NCBI GenBank assembly: GCA_026168455.1
Contig: CM047430.1
Span: 7,295,277-7,359,276 of the forward strand
Direction: 5' to 3'
Length of the DNA: 64,000 nucleotides
DNA from: Theocolax elegans
Taxonomy: Eukaryota > Arthropoda > Insecta > Hymenoptera > Cerocephalidae
A model generated the notes under the pieces. It saw only the letters and a program-made list of their open reading frames with translations. It was not told the DNA's origin and searched no databases. This document shows positions 19,270-31,509 of the stretch, piece after piece. Made by a program: the position numbers and the translations under genes. How positions within the stretch are numbered: the stretch's first letter is position 1; each line of letters starts with the position of its first letter.

Positions 19270-21240
19270 TATATATTATATAAAATACACAAAATATGCA
19301 AAATTATGTATATAACATTCGCAAGCTGTTACAATGTAGCAATCATCGTACAACCATAACCCACTATAATAATTCGAATCCTACAGAGCAATTTCAATCT
19401 TATTAAAAACTTCTTCTATTGGCTTAAATAGTCTTCTTCTGTTTCTTGTAAAACTATTTTTGTATTTTACATTATTCTGTTGTATAACATAAGATAAACC
19501 TATTAATTTTTTTTTATTTTTGCACAGCCATATTTTGAACTTAATATATTATAAATTTAGAAACATTTATATAATTTAAAATAAGTTATTTTTAAATGTA
19601 TAATATTTACGATGATTTTATATTTATATTTTTTAAATATATAATATTTTTTTTGCCTCTTTATCAGCAATTTAACTTTTGTTTTCTAAAAATATATTTT
19701 TGCAAAATATTTCAGTAATTAATGTGTATGAAAATCATGTTCATAATATGACAGTCTCCAGCCTGTAGATGCAGAGAGAAAATAGAACTAATACATTTTT
19801 ATAATTATATTGTAATCAACAGAATTTATACTATTGTATATTTATTGAATAGAAGTTCGTAGCCTGAGCGAAGGGAGGGTGTCAAATAAGACGAGTTTAA
19901 ATAAGTTTATACAATTATATTGTAAACATTAATAGTTACAATTGAACGTATCCCTAGTGGAAATAATTCGGTATTTTTTGGAAGTGTGCAGTAAAGTGGA
20001 TTGGTTTTTATCAAATCTGTAATATTTGAAACATTTTTCCAACTTTAACAAAGTTTGGCCTATTTTTATACATAGAGTGGTATACTTTAACTCATTTTAG
20101 GACAAGTTTAAAACAATTATTTTTGAGTAGTAAATGTTAGTAAAGTTTTCGAATTGTTTCTAAAGTTGCGAAAAGTAAACAAAACACCTTGCTAAAACTA
20201 AAAAAATTATGGAAATATTATAGTTTTATTTAGTTTTTTTAGTATAAATTTTTTTGTCGTTGTAAATATTGAGAAAATAAAATTAATCAACACTTATAAA
20301 ATGAATATCCTAATGAACAAAATTTAAAAAACTGAAAAATAATAATTGTATAATTTCTAGAATGTAAAAAATTGTACAAAATATTTTGGTAAATTCTCTA
20401 AATAATATAGTAATTATAAATGGCATGGTACTACCACATACATTATCTACGCATGTACATGAAATGTCCAAGGGTGAGGGAATCAAATCTTAGGCTAATT
20501 CAAGCCAAATCTATCGAAACGGGAGAGTTTCTCCCACCACTATCAACTTCAACAAAACTAGCTGCTCTCGCTGCCTCAGTAACATTTCGTCGGTAATAAT
20601 TCGGCGAGAACGACGAATAATTACGTGTGGCCTCTCCGCACTATTTTAGTCCCGAGTGACTATGAGTTATTTAATCTTTGCTTCGACACTTTCGCTCACC
20701 GGATGAGCATAATGTCAGAAAGGGTCGCAGGAAATATAAGATTTTATTAATTAATTGTGTCATATTTTCTTCTACAAATTTCATCTTGTATTTTATTTTA
20801 TATTTCATTGTCGTATAATGCAAAAAGCAAATTTCAGTGATATAGTCAAAACCTAGTTTGTTCTATTAAATCGCATCAACCGAGAGTTCATCCGCAAGGT
20901 GACGCGAAAAGGGAGAATTTGTTTTCTCCCCGACCTACGTCATTGGATACAACGCTATGCTTTTTGAGATTTAAAGTGTAATATTGTGAGATTATTAAGG
21001 TAATGCGTGATAGAATTTATTTTTTCCTGGATCTACGTCACCTAATCAAGCGGTATTACACTTATAAGAGAAACTGATGTCTCAAATACTGTGGACGATA
21101 AAACGGTTGATTAATTAAAATTTAATTAATTAGATGAAATGCTCATTCATTGGTCTGTTTTTGGATGGGAGCACCTCTCTACCCTGCACTGATCAATGAA
21201 TAAATAAATGAGAAATTATCCATACTAATTTCCTTTTATT
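19270..21240. other. Stretch without a recognisable gene
   Basis: AT-rich to 20420. From 20430 to 21180 composition is more balanced, with an acctacgtca-type word repeated (20930, 21040), but no coding region or known element could be assigned. It could hold the upstream region of the spliced frame at 21247. Confidence 0.4.
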
Positions 21241-21246
21241 TTTATA

Positions 21247-21797
21247 ATGTGGCCAATTTTTATAATGTTGGTGCTTTTGAGAATTTTGCAAACAGTTTTA
21301 ACTGTCGCTGTTGAATGTGAAGCGATAGTAAGTAGGTATTGTGGATCCAATTGGCAAAAATATTTAAAACTGTGTACAATAAGCGAATTGATTATCAAAC
21401 TCAAGTACGTTGTAAATTTGGGCAGTACTAGCACGTTAATATTTTTGTACGGTCGTGGCGGTTTTGGAAATGCTATAGAAATAGTTTTATGCTCTACCAA
21501 GATTGTCGAGTGCAAAATATGTTGCAATAGTATCTCTGCTCTTGCTGGTACGTATCGAATTAAAAACGTTTAAAAATTTAAAATATAAATTTCTTTTAAT
21601 ATTTTGTATTTTTAGTTGTTGACGAAATGATAAACGATAACGAACAGGATGAGATTTTATTGAGTGTAGGTTCACAGTCGTCTAGGCCAACACAACAATG
21701 TGTGACTGCGTACGAGTCTGACGATTCCACTACCAACACAGCTGACGAGCCATCGTCCACACTGGGCTTGAACCAGAGATGGGTTGAATTAAAATGA
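21247..21797 (+). CDS. Possible two-exon hypothetical gene
   Basis: A first open segment 21247-21547 ends at a GTACGT donor. A second open segment 21616-21797 follows a tattttgtatttttag acceptor. Splicing out the 68-bp interval keeps the frame (phase 1) and yields about 160 residues. The first part is hydrophobic at its start and cysteine-rich near its end (SKIVEC..CC region); the second is acidic and Ser/Thr-rich. I recognise no family. The second exon's end overlaps an inverted duplication whose other copy at ~23125-23290 keeps the TGA. It could be a host gene remnant or an ORF of the neighbouring polymerase-bearing element. The start codon is not certain. Confidence 0.35.
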
Positions 21798-21925
21798 CAA
21801 AGAAAACTGGAAGTGGCATTTGATTCCTTATTACTTTTTGATGAAAAAACCGTTCGAATTGAAATCCTAGCTGATCCTATTTCGAAAATATGCATACTTT
21901 TCACTTTTTACGAAGTTTACTTCGA
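21765..21925 (+). repeat. Inverted duplication, left arm
   Basis: About 160 bp (gaagtggcatttgattcctt, then gaaaaaaccgttcgaatt, then tcactttttacg) recurs inverted at 23125-23290 with scattered differences. Both arms encode the same peptide stretch (AFDSLLL.DEKTVRIEILAD). Confidence 0.8.
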
Positions 21926-21967
21926 ATTTTTGTAAGGAAATTACTTTGTCGCACTTGCATACCCAAA

Positions 21968-21970
<3 letters not shown>

Positions 21971-22012
<42 letters not shown>
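21971..22012. repeat. CA microsatellite
   Basis: About 20 CA repeats with one tc interruption. Confidence 0.95.
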
Positions 22013-22014
<2 letters not shown>

Positions 22015-22189
22015 AACGTACATGTGTATACGTATCACATATATTATACTATGTCCACATTTAATAATAATTAACTTATGCACATTAACATTTTTGAATC
22101 TTTAATTACGTTAACGGTCACTAGATGACGTATGCCCTCACTACGTATGCCCTGAACTACAACCACGCAATTCGAAGCAATTAAACAGC

Positions 22190-22961
22190 GAAGAATTCAA
22201 CAATGATTCGAGTGATGATGTTATTATTTTAAAAACATTCAATGATTTGGCACAAGACTATTTAAAATTCAAAAGCGTAAAGAAAAAAAAACTAGCAAGG
22301 GAATTTCACAGTATGGTTAATTACCCTCTTTTGGTAGCAGGAGATGAAGAAGACGCTAATATGTACGTTCTTGAGAAGTGCCCTCTTTTAGAATTGCATT
22401 TATTGCAAGGATTAGTGAATCACTTGTTTTGAAAGGGTGTACTTCCGACTGTAGGTCGTGAAAATGCTCTGCTTTGGCCGAAAAAATTAAAACTAGTTGC
22501 TAAAAACTACGATGGTGAAATTTTCGAGGGTAATGCATGCAGAATGCTCATAAAAAATGCTGATGGATTACCCTGAAATTTATAAAGAAGGTGGACCTTT
22601 TCGATTGCAGCCTTTCATCGCCACGTTTAAGGCAATGAATAAGATTGTAGAAACTTGCTTTTCTACAAAAAAGGCTGATACGAGCGAACTGGATAAAAAT
22701 TTAAGAGAATTACGCACAGCTTTCGATAGTACGGGAGTATCAAAGACATTAAAAATCCATGTTCTTTTAGATCATTTCAAGGATAGCCTTCTGTACTTAA
22801 GCAATGATGGCTTGGGCGTATGGTCTGAGCAAGCGGGGGAATCCGTTTACCGAAAATTCTCAATGTATTGGGAAAGATTCAAAATAAACGCTATTAATGA
22901 TCGAACTTTCGTAGAGCGTTTATTTAAAGCAGTGGTTACGTTTTCTTCCCACGACTTATAA
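22190..22961 (+). pseudogene. Broken ORF of a mobile-element-type protein
   Basis: Two open pieces in different frames, 22190-22432 and 22557-22961, with a stop and a frameshift between. The first has an acidic start, then DYLKFKSVKKKKLAREFHSM and LVAGDEEDANMYVLEKCPLL. The linking segment reads LVAKNYDGEIFEGNACRMLI. The second has VSKTLKIHVLLDHFKDSLLY and GLGVWSEQAGESVYRKFSMY. This arrangement recurs, to my recollection, in uncharacterised insect and cnidarian proteins found near transposons and polymerase-B elements. Its function is unknown to me. Neighbouring polymerase-B sequence suggests the same element. Confidence 0.55.
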
Positions 22962-23124
22962 AAATTTATTACTATAAATGATATAATTTAGTTATATACG
23001 TGTATGTACAGTGGATTAGGCCTATAGGGGAGACCACTTTAAAAAAAAAACGCGCCTTGATATTTACCTCATAGATGGTGTGGAAATAATATCTATATAT
23101 TATATCTATACTATATCTTATGAA

Positions 23125-23290
23125 GAGATAAACTACGTAAAAAGTGAAAAGTATGTATATTTTCGAAACAGGATCAGCTAGGATTTCAATTCGAACGGTT
23201 TTTTCATCATAAAGTAATAAAGAATCAAATGCCACTTCCAGTTTTCTTTCTCATTTTAATGCAACCCATATTTGGTTTAAGCCCAGTATG
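23125..23290 (-). repeat. Inverted duplication, right arm
   Basis: Inverse of 21765-21925. It places a copy of the same coding stretch in opposite orientation on the other side of the broken ORF. Confidence 0.8.
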
Positions 23291-23606
23291 CGTCATCAGG
23301 TTTCGACGACTGTAAATAAAAAAATGTACGCAAATATGTAACATTATTACTGATTGCAGATTGAATAACTAATTTACAATTTACAGATCAAATTATCAGT
23401 GTGGAGAGGGTGTAGAACGTACTGTTAATGGTGTGCGGCAATGGTGTACGGTGTGGGTAATGTTATACTGTATTATCTACGTATTATGTATTACGAAAAC
23501 AGTAGACATTATCAGCCCATGTTAAACTTAGTAACCGTATCGGTCAGTAGAGCATATTGTATACAGTGCAATAAAATATTAGCAAATGATTTGAATTACA
23601 AATGAT

Positions 23607-24010
23607 TTGAGTCACATGTGCAACATCGTTTTCTGTAAATTTTGCAACAAAACGGCGGAACTTGAACACGAGTGTTACATGCAGCCGGTAAGCGATAATT
23701 CAGATAGAGCAAACATGGCGACTTTATACTTATTTTATGATTTTGAGACTCAACATTCTGTCACTTTGCGTGGTGACGATTCGCTAAGAATACACGCATC
23801 CAACTTGTGTGTTATGCAAGAAGTTTGTACAGCGTGTTTGGACATTGAAAATATACAAGTACCGTGCAGGATGTGTGGTATACGTGAATATATATTCAAT
23901 ATTGACTCGGTGAAATAACCTGTAGACCTAGCACTAGAGACTAGACCAAACATTCAAACAGTCATTTGTATTGTACATAACGCACAAGGTTTCGATGGAC
24001 AATCAATGTC
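23607..24010 (+). pseudogene. DNA polymerase B exonuclease-domain fragment (Polinton-like)
   Basis: The open part to 23918 encodes a Cys/His-rich lead (CKFCNKTAELEHEC) followed by LYLFYDFETQH, the exonuclease I motif with its D and E, and a second Cys cluster (CTACLDIENI..CRMC). After a stop the neighbouring frame continues with a VHNAQGFDGQ segment, the exonuclease II motif. This is the N-terminal 3'-5' proofreading region of protein-primed-type family B polymerases as found in Polinton/Maverick elements and related viruses. The polymerase palm motifs are absent. It is an old, disabled fragment. Confidence 0.75.
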
Positions 24011-24800
24011 CACATAAGCGTGCTACAAAGAATCTTTATACAAAAGATGCCGCGTAAACGGATTTCAAATATTTATAACAGTTGTTAATAAATAAATTAT
24101 TAACGTAAACATTATTTTCGTTAATTTGTTGAATTTGTTCATTACATTGTATTGACTTACCGCTGAAAGTCCTGTTATTTTAATTAAACATTTTTATATA
24201 TATCCGATTAATTAGTAATACTGAGTAGAGCAACGAAATCACTAATTGTTGTTTTTTATAATTGTATTATTTTTACAATTTATTATTAATTATTTCCAAA
24301 GATGTATAATATAATGATAGATCTATAAGAATAACATCTTTAACTTCAATACACTCGTTACCTTCATACATATAAAATCCTGGACAGTGCCGAAAAATTT
24401 AAAAATTTACCAATTATGTAGGTATCTATAAATAGAACAAATGCTCTTAAATACAATTTAATTTCGCATGAAAAAATTCTCCATTTCTCCAGGTTTAAAT
24501 AAACGTAACTTTGTTTGCTGAAAAGTAGTAGGTAAATTAATTAATAATATATCTCAATATTAATGTTTAGTTTATACTACTAATACAGTCAATTAAATAT
24601 CGTCTATGTGGATAAACCAAAAGTTTAAAAAACTTATTTGAATAATAAGTATAATTTCCAACGTTGTTTAGAAAAACATACATAATTTTGCGCACTGAAA
24701 AGTAAAAATATAATTTAGTCAATTAAATTTCTTAATATTAACATTAATTGGATGTAATCGATATAATTATAAAGTTATTTACCTTTAAAAATAATCCAAA
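24011..24800. other. AT-rich non-coding stretch
   Basis: No coding region, repeat array or RNA gene recognised. Confidence 0.5.
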
Positions 24801-24804
24801 CGAA

Positions 24805-25560
24805 TTAACAGGATGTCGTACGCCAGGGTAACGGGTGGCGCGTTTTACTGGCCCGGATCGACAAGGTGGCTGCTGAGAAGCCGCTGGGGTGCTGGTTGGC
24901 TGCGTTGATTACGTTGTTGTTTCTGCATGAGCCAAGGGAGGGCACAGCACTGACTCCTCGACTATCTCTCTGCGAGCCTAAGTTTTGAATTAGTCTCAAA
25001 CGACCGTTTGGTAGCCGGAAAGTCCCGCTCACGTTTGAAGTTCTAACTAGGGTTGATGTATGCCAAACCGTTGGCCGGCTAAGCTAACGGCTCGCCTTTC
25101 GCCGCAGAACTGGGAGGTGTTTTCTCGGGGACAGCAGGGTAACCGAGATTACTCTCGGCTTAGCGGATTCTATCGGTACTCCTACTGCCGGAGCGATGGC
25201 GGGTGGTCGTCGGGGCTACGTTGGCTTACGCTGTAGCGCTTCCAGGTGTTGAAGGATCGTTGGTAGCATCACTCGTGGAGGGGTCTGTTTAAGGTCCTGG
25301 AGTTTCCGAAGCCAAGAGGCAAGCTCACCGTCACCGCTGGCAACTCGCCCCTTCTCTACCAAGCCTGAAGTGCAGTGACAAACATTGGGCCATGGATGGT
25401 CGGGCAGTTGTTCTCAAGTGGTGGTCCTGGCGTCCGAGTGGAGGCGTCTTGGTTGGTTGGAGGTCGGGCCTGGATGCCAACGGTTCGAATCTGTTGCCTT
25501 TTTTACTCCAAGCTAACCCGAGCTGCATAGTCCTGAGCGAGTGAGAGCCCGATGTAGTCG
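24805..25560. other. Unexplained GC-rich island
   Basis: About 750 bp of much higher GC than the flanks, with no long open frame on either strand. It contains gcc/ggc inverted words and, at 25478-25505, a GGTTCGAATCTG word like a Pol III B box followed by six T. I could not pair it with a convincing A box. It may be an untranslated or LTR part of an unrecognised element, or a structured non-coding RNA. Confidence 0.4.
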
Positions 25561-26734
25561 CTCAATATATTTGATTTTAATTAAAAAATAGCCCTTTAAA
25601 AATTCTGTAAAGGGATACACACGATATCACCAAAAGTGAATATTTCCCGAAAGGAAGAAAATGCGAGATTATATCGCTTCCCGGTCACCTACATATGTAA
25701 TATAGACCGGACGCTTTGATAGCAGATGGCGACTGATAAATGCTCACAACCTAACAGCCGTATTCGGAACTATACTATCTAGTCGGATTGTGCAGTTAAC
25801 GGCTAATATTCGCTTGCGTACAACAATCCCCCTCACTTCGTAGACGAGAGAGCAGTGTTCGAGAAAAAGAAAGTTTACAATATTTTATAGCTTGATCTCG
25901 ACAATTGTGTGCGAGTTCTAAATCCCTCATCTAATAAATTGAATAAAATATACCTGTTCTAACCTTAAAAATTAACACTTTCATAGTCAATTAATCTTTT
26001 ATTTTGCGTACGGTTCCACGGAACTGTTTGCTTGGCGTTCCCGCAAATTATAACAATGTGTCGAAGAAATGTTGTCTGTTGGACAGGCTGGCGCCCACCC
26101 CATTACGTATATTGTTTCGTCGGTAATAAATACCTTTATTATTTAAAATAGCTTCTAATCATTTACCTGCACGCTGATCCCAACGTGGTTTGTATTAAGG
26201 GACCTTTTTCTTTCTTTAAAGTAAAATTTGTGAGCTTTCATCGTAAAATTGGCGTACAAATAATAGTTTTTTTTGTAAGGATCATGTGAAAATAATTGTT
26301 ATAAGCGTCAACGCTAGGCACAAAAGCGGCAATATTACCTTTTCTTCCTTCATCAAAGCTCGCACACACACAGAAGAAGCCGGTCGGCTATTTTGACGGC
26401 CATTTACAATAAAATAATACTGATTGAGCAAGTGCATGAAAAATACGATTTTTACATAAAATTTATTTGCACTGCTTCCTATATATTAGTAACGTATAGT
26501 TGTTCTTTGGGGTACGTTGGATGCATATCTATCTACATTATATTAAAGTTATCTTTTTGAGCGATTTTGTAAAAACTCCCCAATTCTTGCGAAAAATACT
26601 TAAAATATATATTTTTTATGATAAATATGTGTTACATAAGTTAATGGTTGATATTACTGACAAAAAATTATTATTATAATTATTAAGTGATATTAAAAAA
26701 AACGATAAATTATAATGCGATAAATTATAAGCGA
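25561..26734. other. Stretch without a recognisable gene
   Basis: Mixed to AT-rich sequence. Nothing beyond short unsupported frames was found. Confidence 0.5.
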
Positions 26735-26893
26735 GAGAGAGAGAATGAAAGGTAGAGAGAGAGAGAGAATGAAAGGTAGAGAGAGAGAGAGAATGAAAGG
26801 TAGAGAGAGAGAGAGAGAGAGAGAGAGTGAGAGAGAGAAAATGCGAGATAGAGACAATGAATGAGAAATAGAGAGAGAGAGAGTATATAAAAA
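26735..26893. repeat. GA microsatellite at retroelement 3' end
   Basis: GAGAGA runs with gaatgaaag interruptions. It directly abuts the 3' end of the minus-strand element that follows. Leu/Ser-rich frames on the minus strand are artefacts. Confidence 0.95.
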
Positions 26894-27462
26894 ACAAAAA
26901 AACTCAATGATATAATCGTGATAAATTAAAACGCAAAAACGCAAAAAGCAACAGTATACAAAATGATTGAAAATTAAAAGATAACAATTGATAACTTAAG
27001 AGCTAAGAATAACAATTAGTAACGCATAGAAAGTAAGCATATAAAATACGGTGAAAAAAATAAAAGATAAATACTGCGACGGTTTATTGCGTGCTGGAAG
27101 GTAAGCCTATCTCGCTAAGTTCGCTTAAATCGCTTAAATCACTTAAATCGCTTGTAAGGGAACTCCCATGCAATGGAGTGGAGACGAAGGAGGTGTTCGA
27201 AGGTAAATGATTTCAAGGTGTTAAGATGAGCTGGATCAAATGATATAAAGGGGAATGAGTTTAACTGTTTAGTGGCAGTGATGACAAATGATTTGTGGAG
27301 TGATTCAGTACGAGGTGATAAATAGGTCAGCGGTTTAGGAGGATGACGGGATGAAAAGCGTTGATCAGTAGAGCTATTGATTCTGATGAAATGATCTGAA
27401 AGGTAATGTGGTGAGTTGTGTGCCAGAATGGTGTATGAAAGAGGGCTGATGAAAAATAGCCG

Positions 27463-28473
27463 TCACGACTCCACAGATAACCAGCCCAGCTTCAATGTAT
27501 AGGGCGTCACGTGGTCGTACCTACGTAAATTTCCCCAAACAAATCTGACGCAAGCATTAAGTAGTATCTGGAGCTTTAAATTTCTGGTCTGGATCAAGTT
27601 ATTGTAGACTGCACAGGCGTAGTCAAAGTGAGGCAAAACTAAAGCTTCGACAAGGTGTTTACGGGTACTCCTGGAGAATGCCCGTCTGTGGAAACGTAAC
27701 GAACGTAAAATCCCATGCACCCTCTGTGAGATAGATAATACGTGCTTGGACCAGTCCAAAGTTGGCAGCAGCCAGACGCCCAATGATTTCACCTGGTTTT
27801 TATACTGGAGGTAATTGTACGACAGCTTAACTCGCGGGGCGGTGGTTAGGTCAATACGCGAGATGTATTCCTTACTGCCCAGGATCATTACTTTAGTTTT
27901 ATTTACATTCAAGTTTAAGCCGTTTAAGGTAGCCCAAGATGCAACAGCGTTGGCATCACTCGTGATACGTTGGACACCTAGTTCGAATTCCCTCGGGGGA
28001 AAAGAGTAATAAACCTGAGCATCATTGGCATATATCATGTAATTATTAAATTCGAGAACTTCGGGAAGGTCGTTAATGAAGACCGAAAAAAGCAAAGGAC
28101 CCAAAACACCGCCCTGCGGTACGCCCGAATTTACCCCAAGCCAGTCAGAGCAGACGCCCAACTCATCCGCAACTGCTTGCGAACGACCAACTAAGTAGTG
28201 GAAAAACCACCTCAATACCGTATTCGAACAACCTATATCGCGCAATTTAAGCAGCACAGGGCCGTGTAGTACCGAATCGAACGCCTTGGAGAAGTCAAAC
28301 AGGACTAATATTGTGATCATGCGCGAATCAATGGCCCTTCTGATATCATCGAGAACGCATAAGAGTGCAGTCTGCGTACTATGGCCTCTGCGAAATCCTG
28401 CTTGTCTGTCAATCAGTTTATGATTTGTTTCCAAGTAATAAGACAACTGTGAATGTACCAGCCGCTCAATCAA
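27463..28473 (-). pseudogene. Reverse transcriptase, family 1 (YAND active site)
   Basis: 336 residues spanning RT motifs: QAGFRRGHSTQTALL, LVLFDFSKAFDSV, GVPQGGVLGPLLFSVFINDL, then YANDAQVYYSF in place of YADD, then the thumb and LKLGWLSVE. The second catalytic aspartate codon GAT is changed to AAT relative to the relative at 32714 (position 28018-28032), so this RT should be dead. The family is CR1/Jockey-like. A frameshift ends the frame at 27463 in the LSVEWRR region. Confidence 0.88.
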
Positions 28474-28559
28474 TTTTGAGACCTCGCAGAGTCTGGTCTG
28501 GTGTCCGAGAGTGATTCGATCCTATTTAACTTCGCCAACGGAAAGATTATAGATTTCTT

Positions 28560-28913
28560 TCAACAGTCGGGAAAAAAGCCGAGCGACAACATATCATTAA
28601 ACATAGCTGTAAGCCGTGGGGTCAATTGTGGCTCGAGCATTCTTAGCATCGCCACAGATAGCCCATCCGTCCCCACTGCCCTCGATTTCGCTTTAGAGAG
28701 GACACGCTGAACTCCTAGGGAACTAATTGAATCAAATTCAAATTTGGACGGACTAGATAGGTCCGGGACGGGAGAATAAATTGAGTTTAAGAAGAAAGGT
28801 GAGAGTGGAGGAACCCGATTCGAAATAGATACATAGTAGTTATTTAATTGCTGGGTGGTGAAAGTATTCAATGGAGACAAGTTAGTCTTAGAGCATAATC
28901 CCAGGTTTTTCAA
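28560..28913 (-). pseudogene. Reverse transcriptase N-terminal part, family 1
   Basis: Encodes the segment before the RT core (SLGVQRVLSKAKSRAVGTDGLSVAMLRML..LTAMFNDML). The junction with 28473 contains a stop and frameshifts through what should be the PLAK...DTRPIALL region. Confidence 0.8.
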
Positions 28914-28952
28914 TTCCCTCCATTTAGCTTTCGGGTTTGCAGCATTTTTTAG

Positions 28953-29324
28953 CTAGTTTGAGAGATAGTTGTATTTATTGCTATCGAGAAGATTTGAGAT
29001 TCTGTTTCTTAATAGTTTGAATTTCTCGTAGTCTTCCATGCGGTTTGAGGATTTGAAGGTTTTGAAAGCAATATTCTTAGACTTAATAAGTCCTCTAACC
29101 TCTGCTGTCACACATGGTTTGGATTTGTTGCCAATCATTACCAGTTTAGCCGGCGCAAGGGAATCGAAAGCGGAGAGAGCAGATACCATGACGTGAGATA
29201 TAGATGCTAGGAGATGAGAGGATGAAACGTCATGAAAATAATTATGATTATGAAGCAACGAGTTGTGATCGCGAGGAGAGAGCATAGCGATTTGCGATAC
29301 CTGGCAAAATGTCAACATTTGCAA
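28953..29324 (-). pseudogene. Endonuclease-RT linker, family 1
   Basis: Contains the linker typical of these ORF2 proteins (KPCVTAEVRGLIKSKNIAFKTFKS then EKFKLLRNRISNLL). The endonuclease itself is absent. Confidence 0.7.
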
Positions 29325-29330
29325 GTATGG

Positions 29331-30240
29331 TTTCCAATCACACTTTGAAAAATGTTATCTGATAAAAAAATCTTTAATTATTACTCCCATCCTATTTCTA
29401 CTTATATTTTGCTTAAACTCCATAAAAAGTTTCTGCAATAGAAAGTACTGAAATCAAATATCGACAAGTAATTTTAATTGAATATTTATATATTTTTTTT
29501 GCTTAAACTCCTAAAAGTTTCTGCAATAGAAAGTACTGAAATCAAAGCGGAATAATCGACAAGTATTTTTTACCATACCATACACTGAATTTTTTTTAAT
29601 TAAACTTTTATATATTTTGCTTAAACTCTATAAAAAGTTTTAATTAATTTCCACAAAACTGATAAAAAGGAACCTTCTTTTTTTTAATTTTCTTTAAATA
29701 AACAATGCCTATCCTTCCCGTGCTTTACATCAGTAGATAAACAATTTTATAGAATAATAACCTTTTTTATATGTAACTTATATTCCATAATAGTTTTATG
29801 CAATTGATAGTACTGAAATCAAAAACACCTTCCAAGACGGTGTCAAAACCCGCAAGTACTGTTATTCTAATCAAACTTTGAAAATTGTTATCTGATAAAT
29901 AAATTCTGCAATTGAATCTGATATTGTTATCTGATAAATAAACAATTTTAATTCTAACTCCCTTATTTTATCTATTTCTTTGAATTTCAATTAAACATTT
30001 TTTTTAATATTACAAAAATTACATATAAAAAATTTCTGCAATTAAAAGAACTGAAATCAAACTGAAATCGACAAGTATTTTGAATCGTACCATAAATATA
30101 TATTTTTTATAAACATTTATATATATATATGTTACTTAAACTTCGTAAAAAGTTTCTGCAATTGAAAGCACTGAAATCAAACTGTAATCGACAAGTATTT
30201 TGAATCATGCAAAAATGTCTACCAATCTGAATACAGATTT
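29331..30240. repeat. Degenerate repeats, interspersed family copy B
   Basis: Five diverged occurrences of tttctgcaatagaaagtact followed by gaaatcaaa and atcgacaagtatttt (near 29427, 29515, 29784, 30030, 30146), spaced irregularly. Inverted relatives lie at 4490-4780. Confidence 0.75.
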
Positions 30241-30329
30241 TTTTTATTAAAAGTATCTTATACTTTTACTTTTCATTTCTGGCCCTGCCATGTCTTACAG
30301 TAATAAATAAATAATATTCTAATGATGTT

Positions 30330-30745
30330 AATTTGTGCAAAATTAATTTCTGCAAAACTAATAAAATGGACATTTCTTCTTTTTTTATTCTTTTAAAAAA
30401 AATAATACTTGCACGACAAATTATTTTATTAATAATAAAATATTGGTTTATAGTATACAGTCTTGTTTCCACGCGTGGGTCTTCACACTATTTAATAATA
30501 TGCCACAAGTCGCTTTGCATAATACATTAGGCCCCTTAAATTTTAAAATAAGATAATAGCTAAGATGTAAATAATGATTCATGAAATGTAACATCAGTTA
30601 ATATAGTCAGAATTAACACCTATATAAAGCGGTAACACCTATTAACCAACGGTGGTGCGAGTACTATTTTATTTAAAAGAATAAAAAAAAGAAATGTCCA
30701 TTTTAGTAGTTTTGCAGAAATTAATTTGGCACAAATTATCATTTC
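30330..30745. mobile_element. Fold-back palindromic element
   Basis: The left arm 30330-30412 (gtgcaaaattaatttctgca ... ataatacttgcac) is the inverse of 30660-30740 (gtgcgagtactattttattt ... ggcacaaat). The arms are ~80 bp with a ~250-bp spacer. A single arm of this type occurs at 4298-4390. A small non-autonomous element or MITE is the likely reading. Confidence 0.65.
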
Positions 30746-31464
30746 ATAAATTATCATTTATGCGTTAAAAAAATGGTTATTTCTTACAAGACAGTAAAAT
30801 GAAACATTTCCTAGTTGCATTGTATTTATTTTATAAACAAATTTGTGTATTATGACATATCTAATAATCTAATAATTTATTCAAAGAAAAATACAACTAC
30901 GGTTAACAGTGAATTACGCCACCATACCATATATCCATTAGATAATATGTACAATGTATTTTTTTCTCTTCTTGACAAGTCACAATTAAACTTGCCTAGA
31001 ATAAAGGATCATCGATTTATTCCTTAAATATAATTATGTAAATCTAAATATATACTATATAGTTTAGATTACAACTGGACTGGCATATGTAATAGAAAGT
31101 TTCTTCTCGAAGCGACTAAAATTTGCCCATTATTATATTATAACACATTTGTTTATGCTATATGTGGGACTATATATATGTATCTATATATATATATATC
31201 AGTTTATAGTTAGACTTAAGACTGAACCACAATTATTTACTTACACAAAATTTGTTTCATTAATTAAATCAATGACTCAATTACAGAATTATCCTATGTT
31301 AGTACTTTCAATTCTTTCAATTCTTATAACAATGCAGCTCTCAGTACATATTGTTTTTGAATCATGTATAAGCTGCACTTATACAAATACAAGTAATTAT
31401 AACCAGAGTCAAATGAACAACTCCAGCGAATGAATACCACTAAACAAATAAGAAAAATACTATG

Positions 31465-31509
<45 letters not shown>

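Larger units (their letters stand above)
26894..29330 (-). mobile_element. Non-LTR retrotransposon, family 1, 5'-truncated
   Basis: In element sense, a remnant of the EN-RT linker (29324-28953), RT (28913-27463), a short C-terminal part and a ~500-bp 3' UTR ending at the GA tract. The endonuclease and ORF1 are missing, as is common after incomplete reverse transcription. The plus-strand element at 32609-34604 is a close relative. Confidence 0.85.

Noticed and set aside
24805..25528. Minus-strand frames of 65-75 codons in the GC-rich island
   Set aside because: No motif, and plus-strand sequence is equally stop-poor because of composition.
26616..26944. Leu/Ser-rich frames over GA tracts, also at 36000-36250, 40680-40985 and 45991-46615
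   Set aside because: Pure microsatellite translation.
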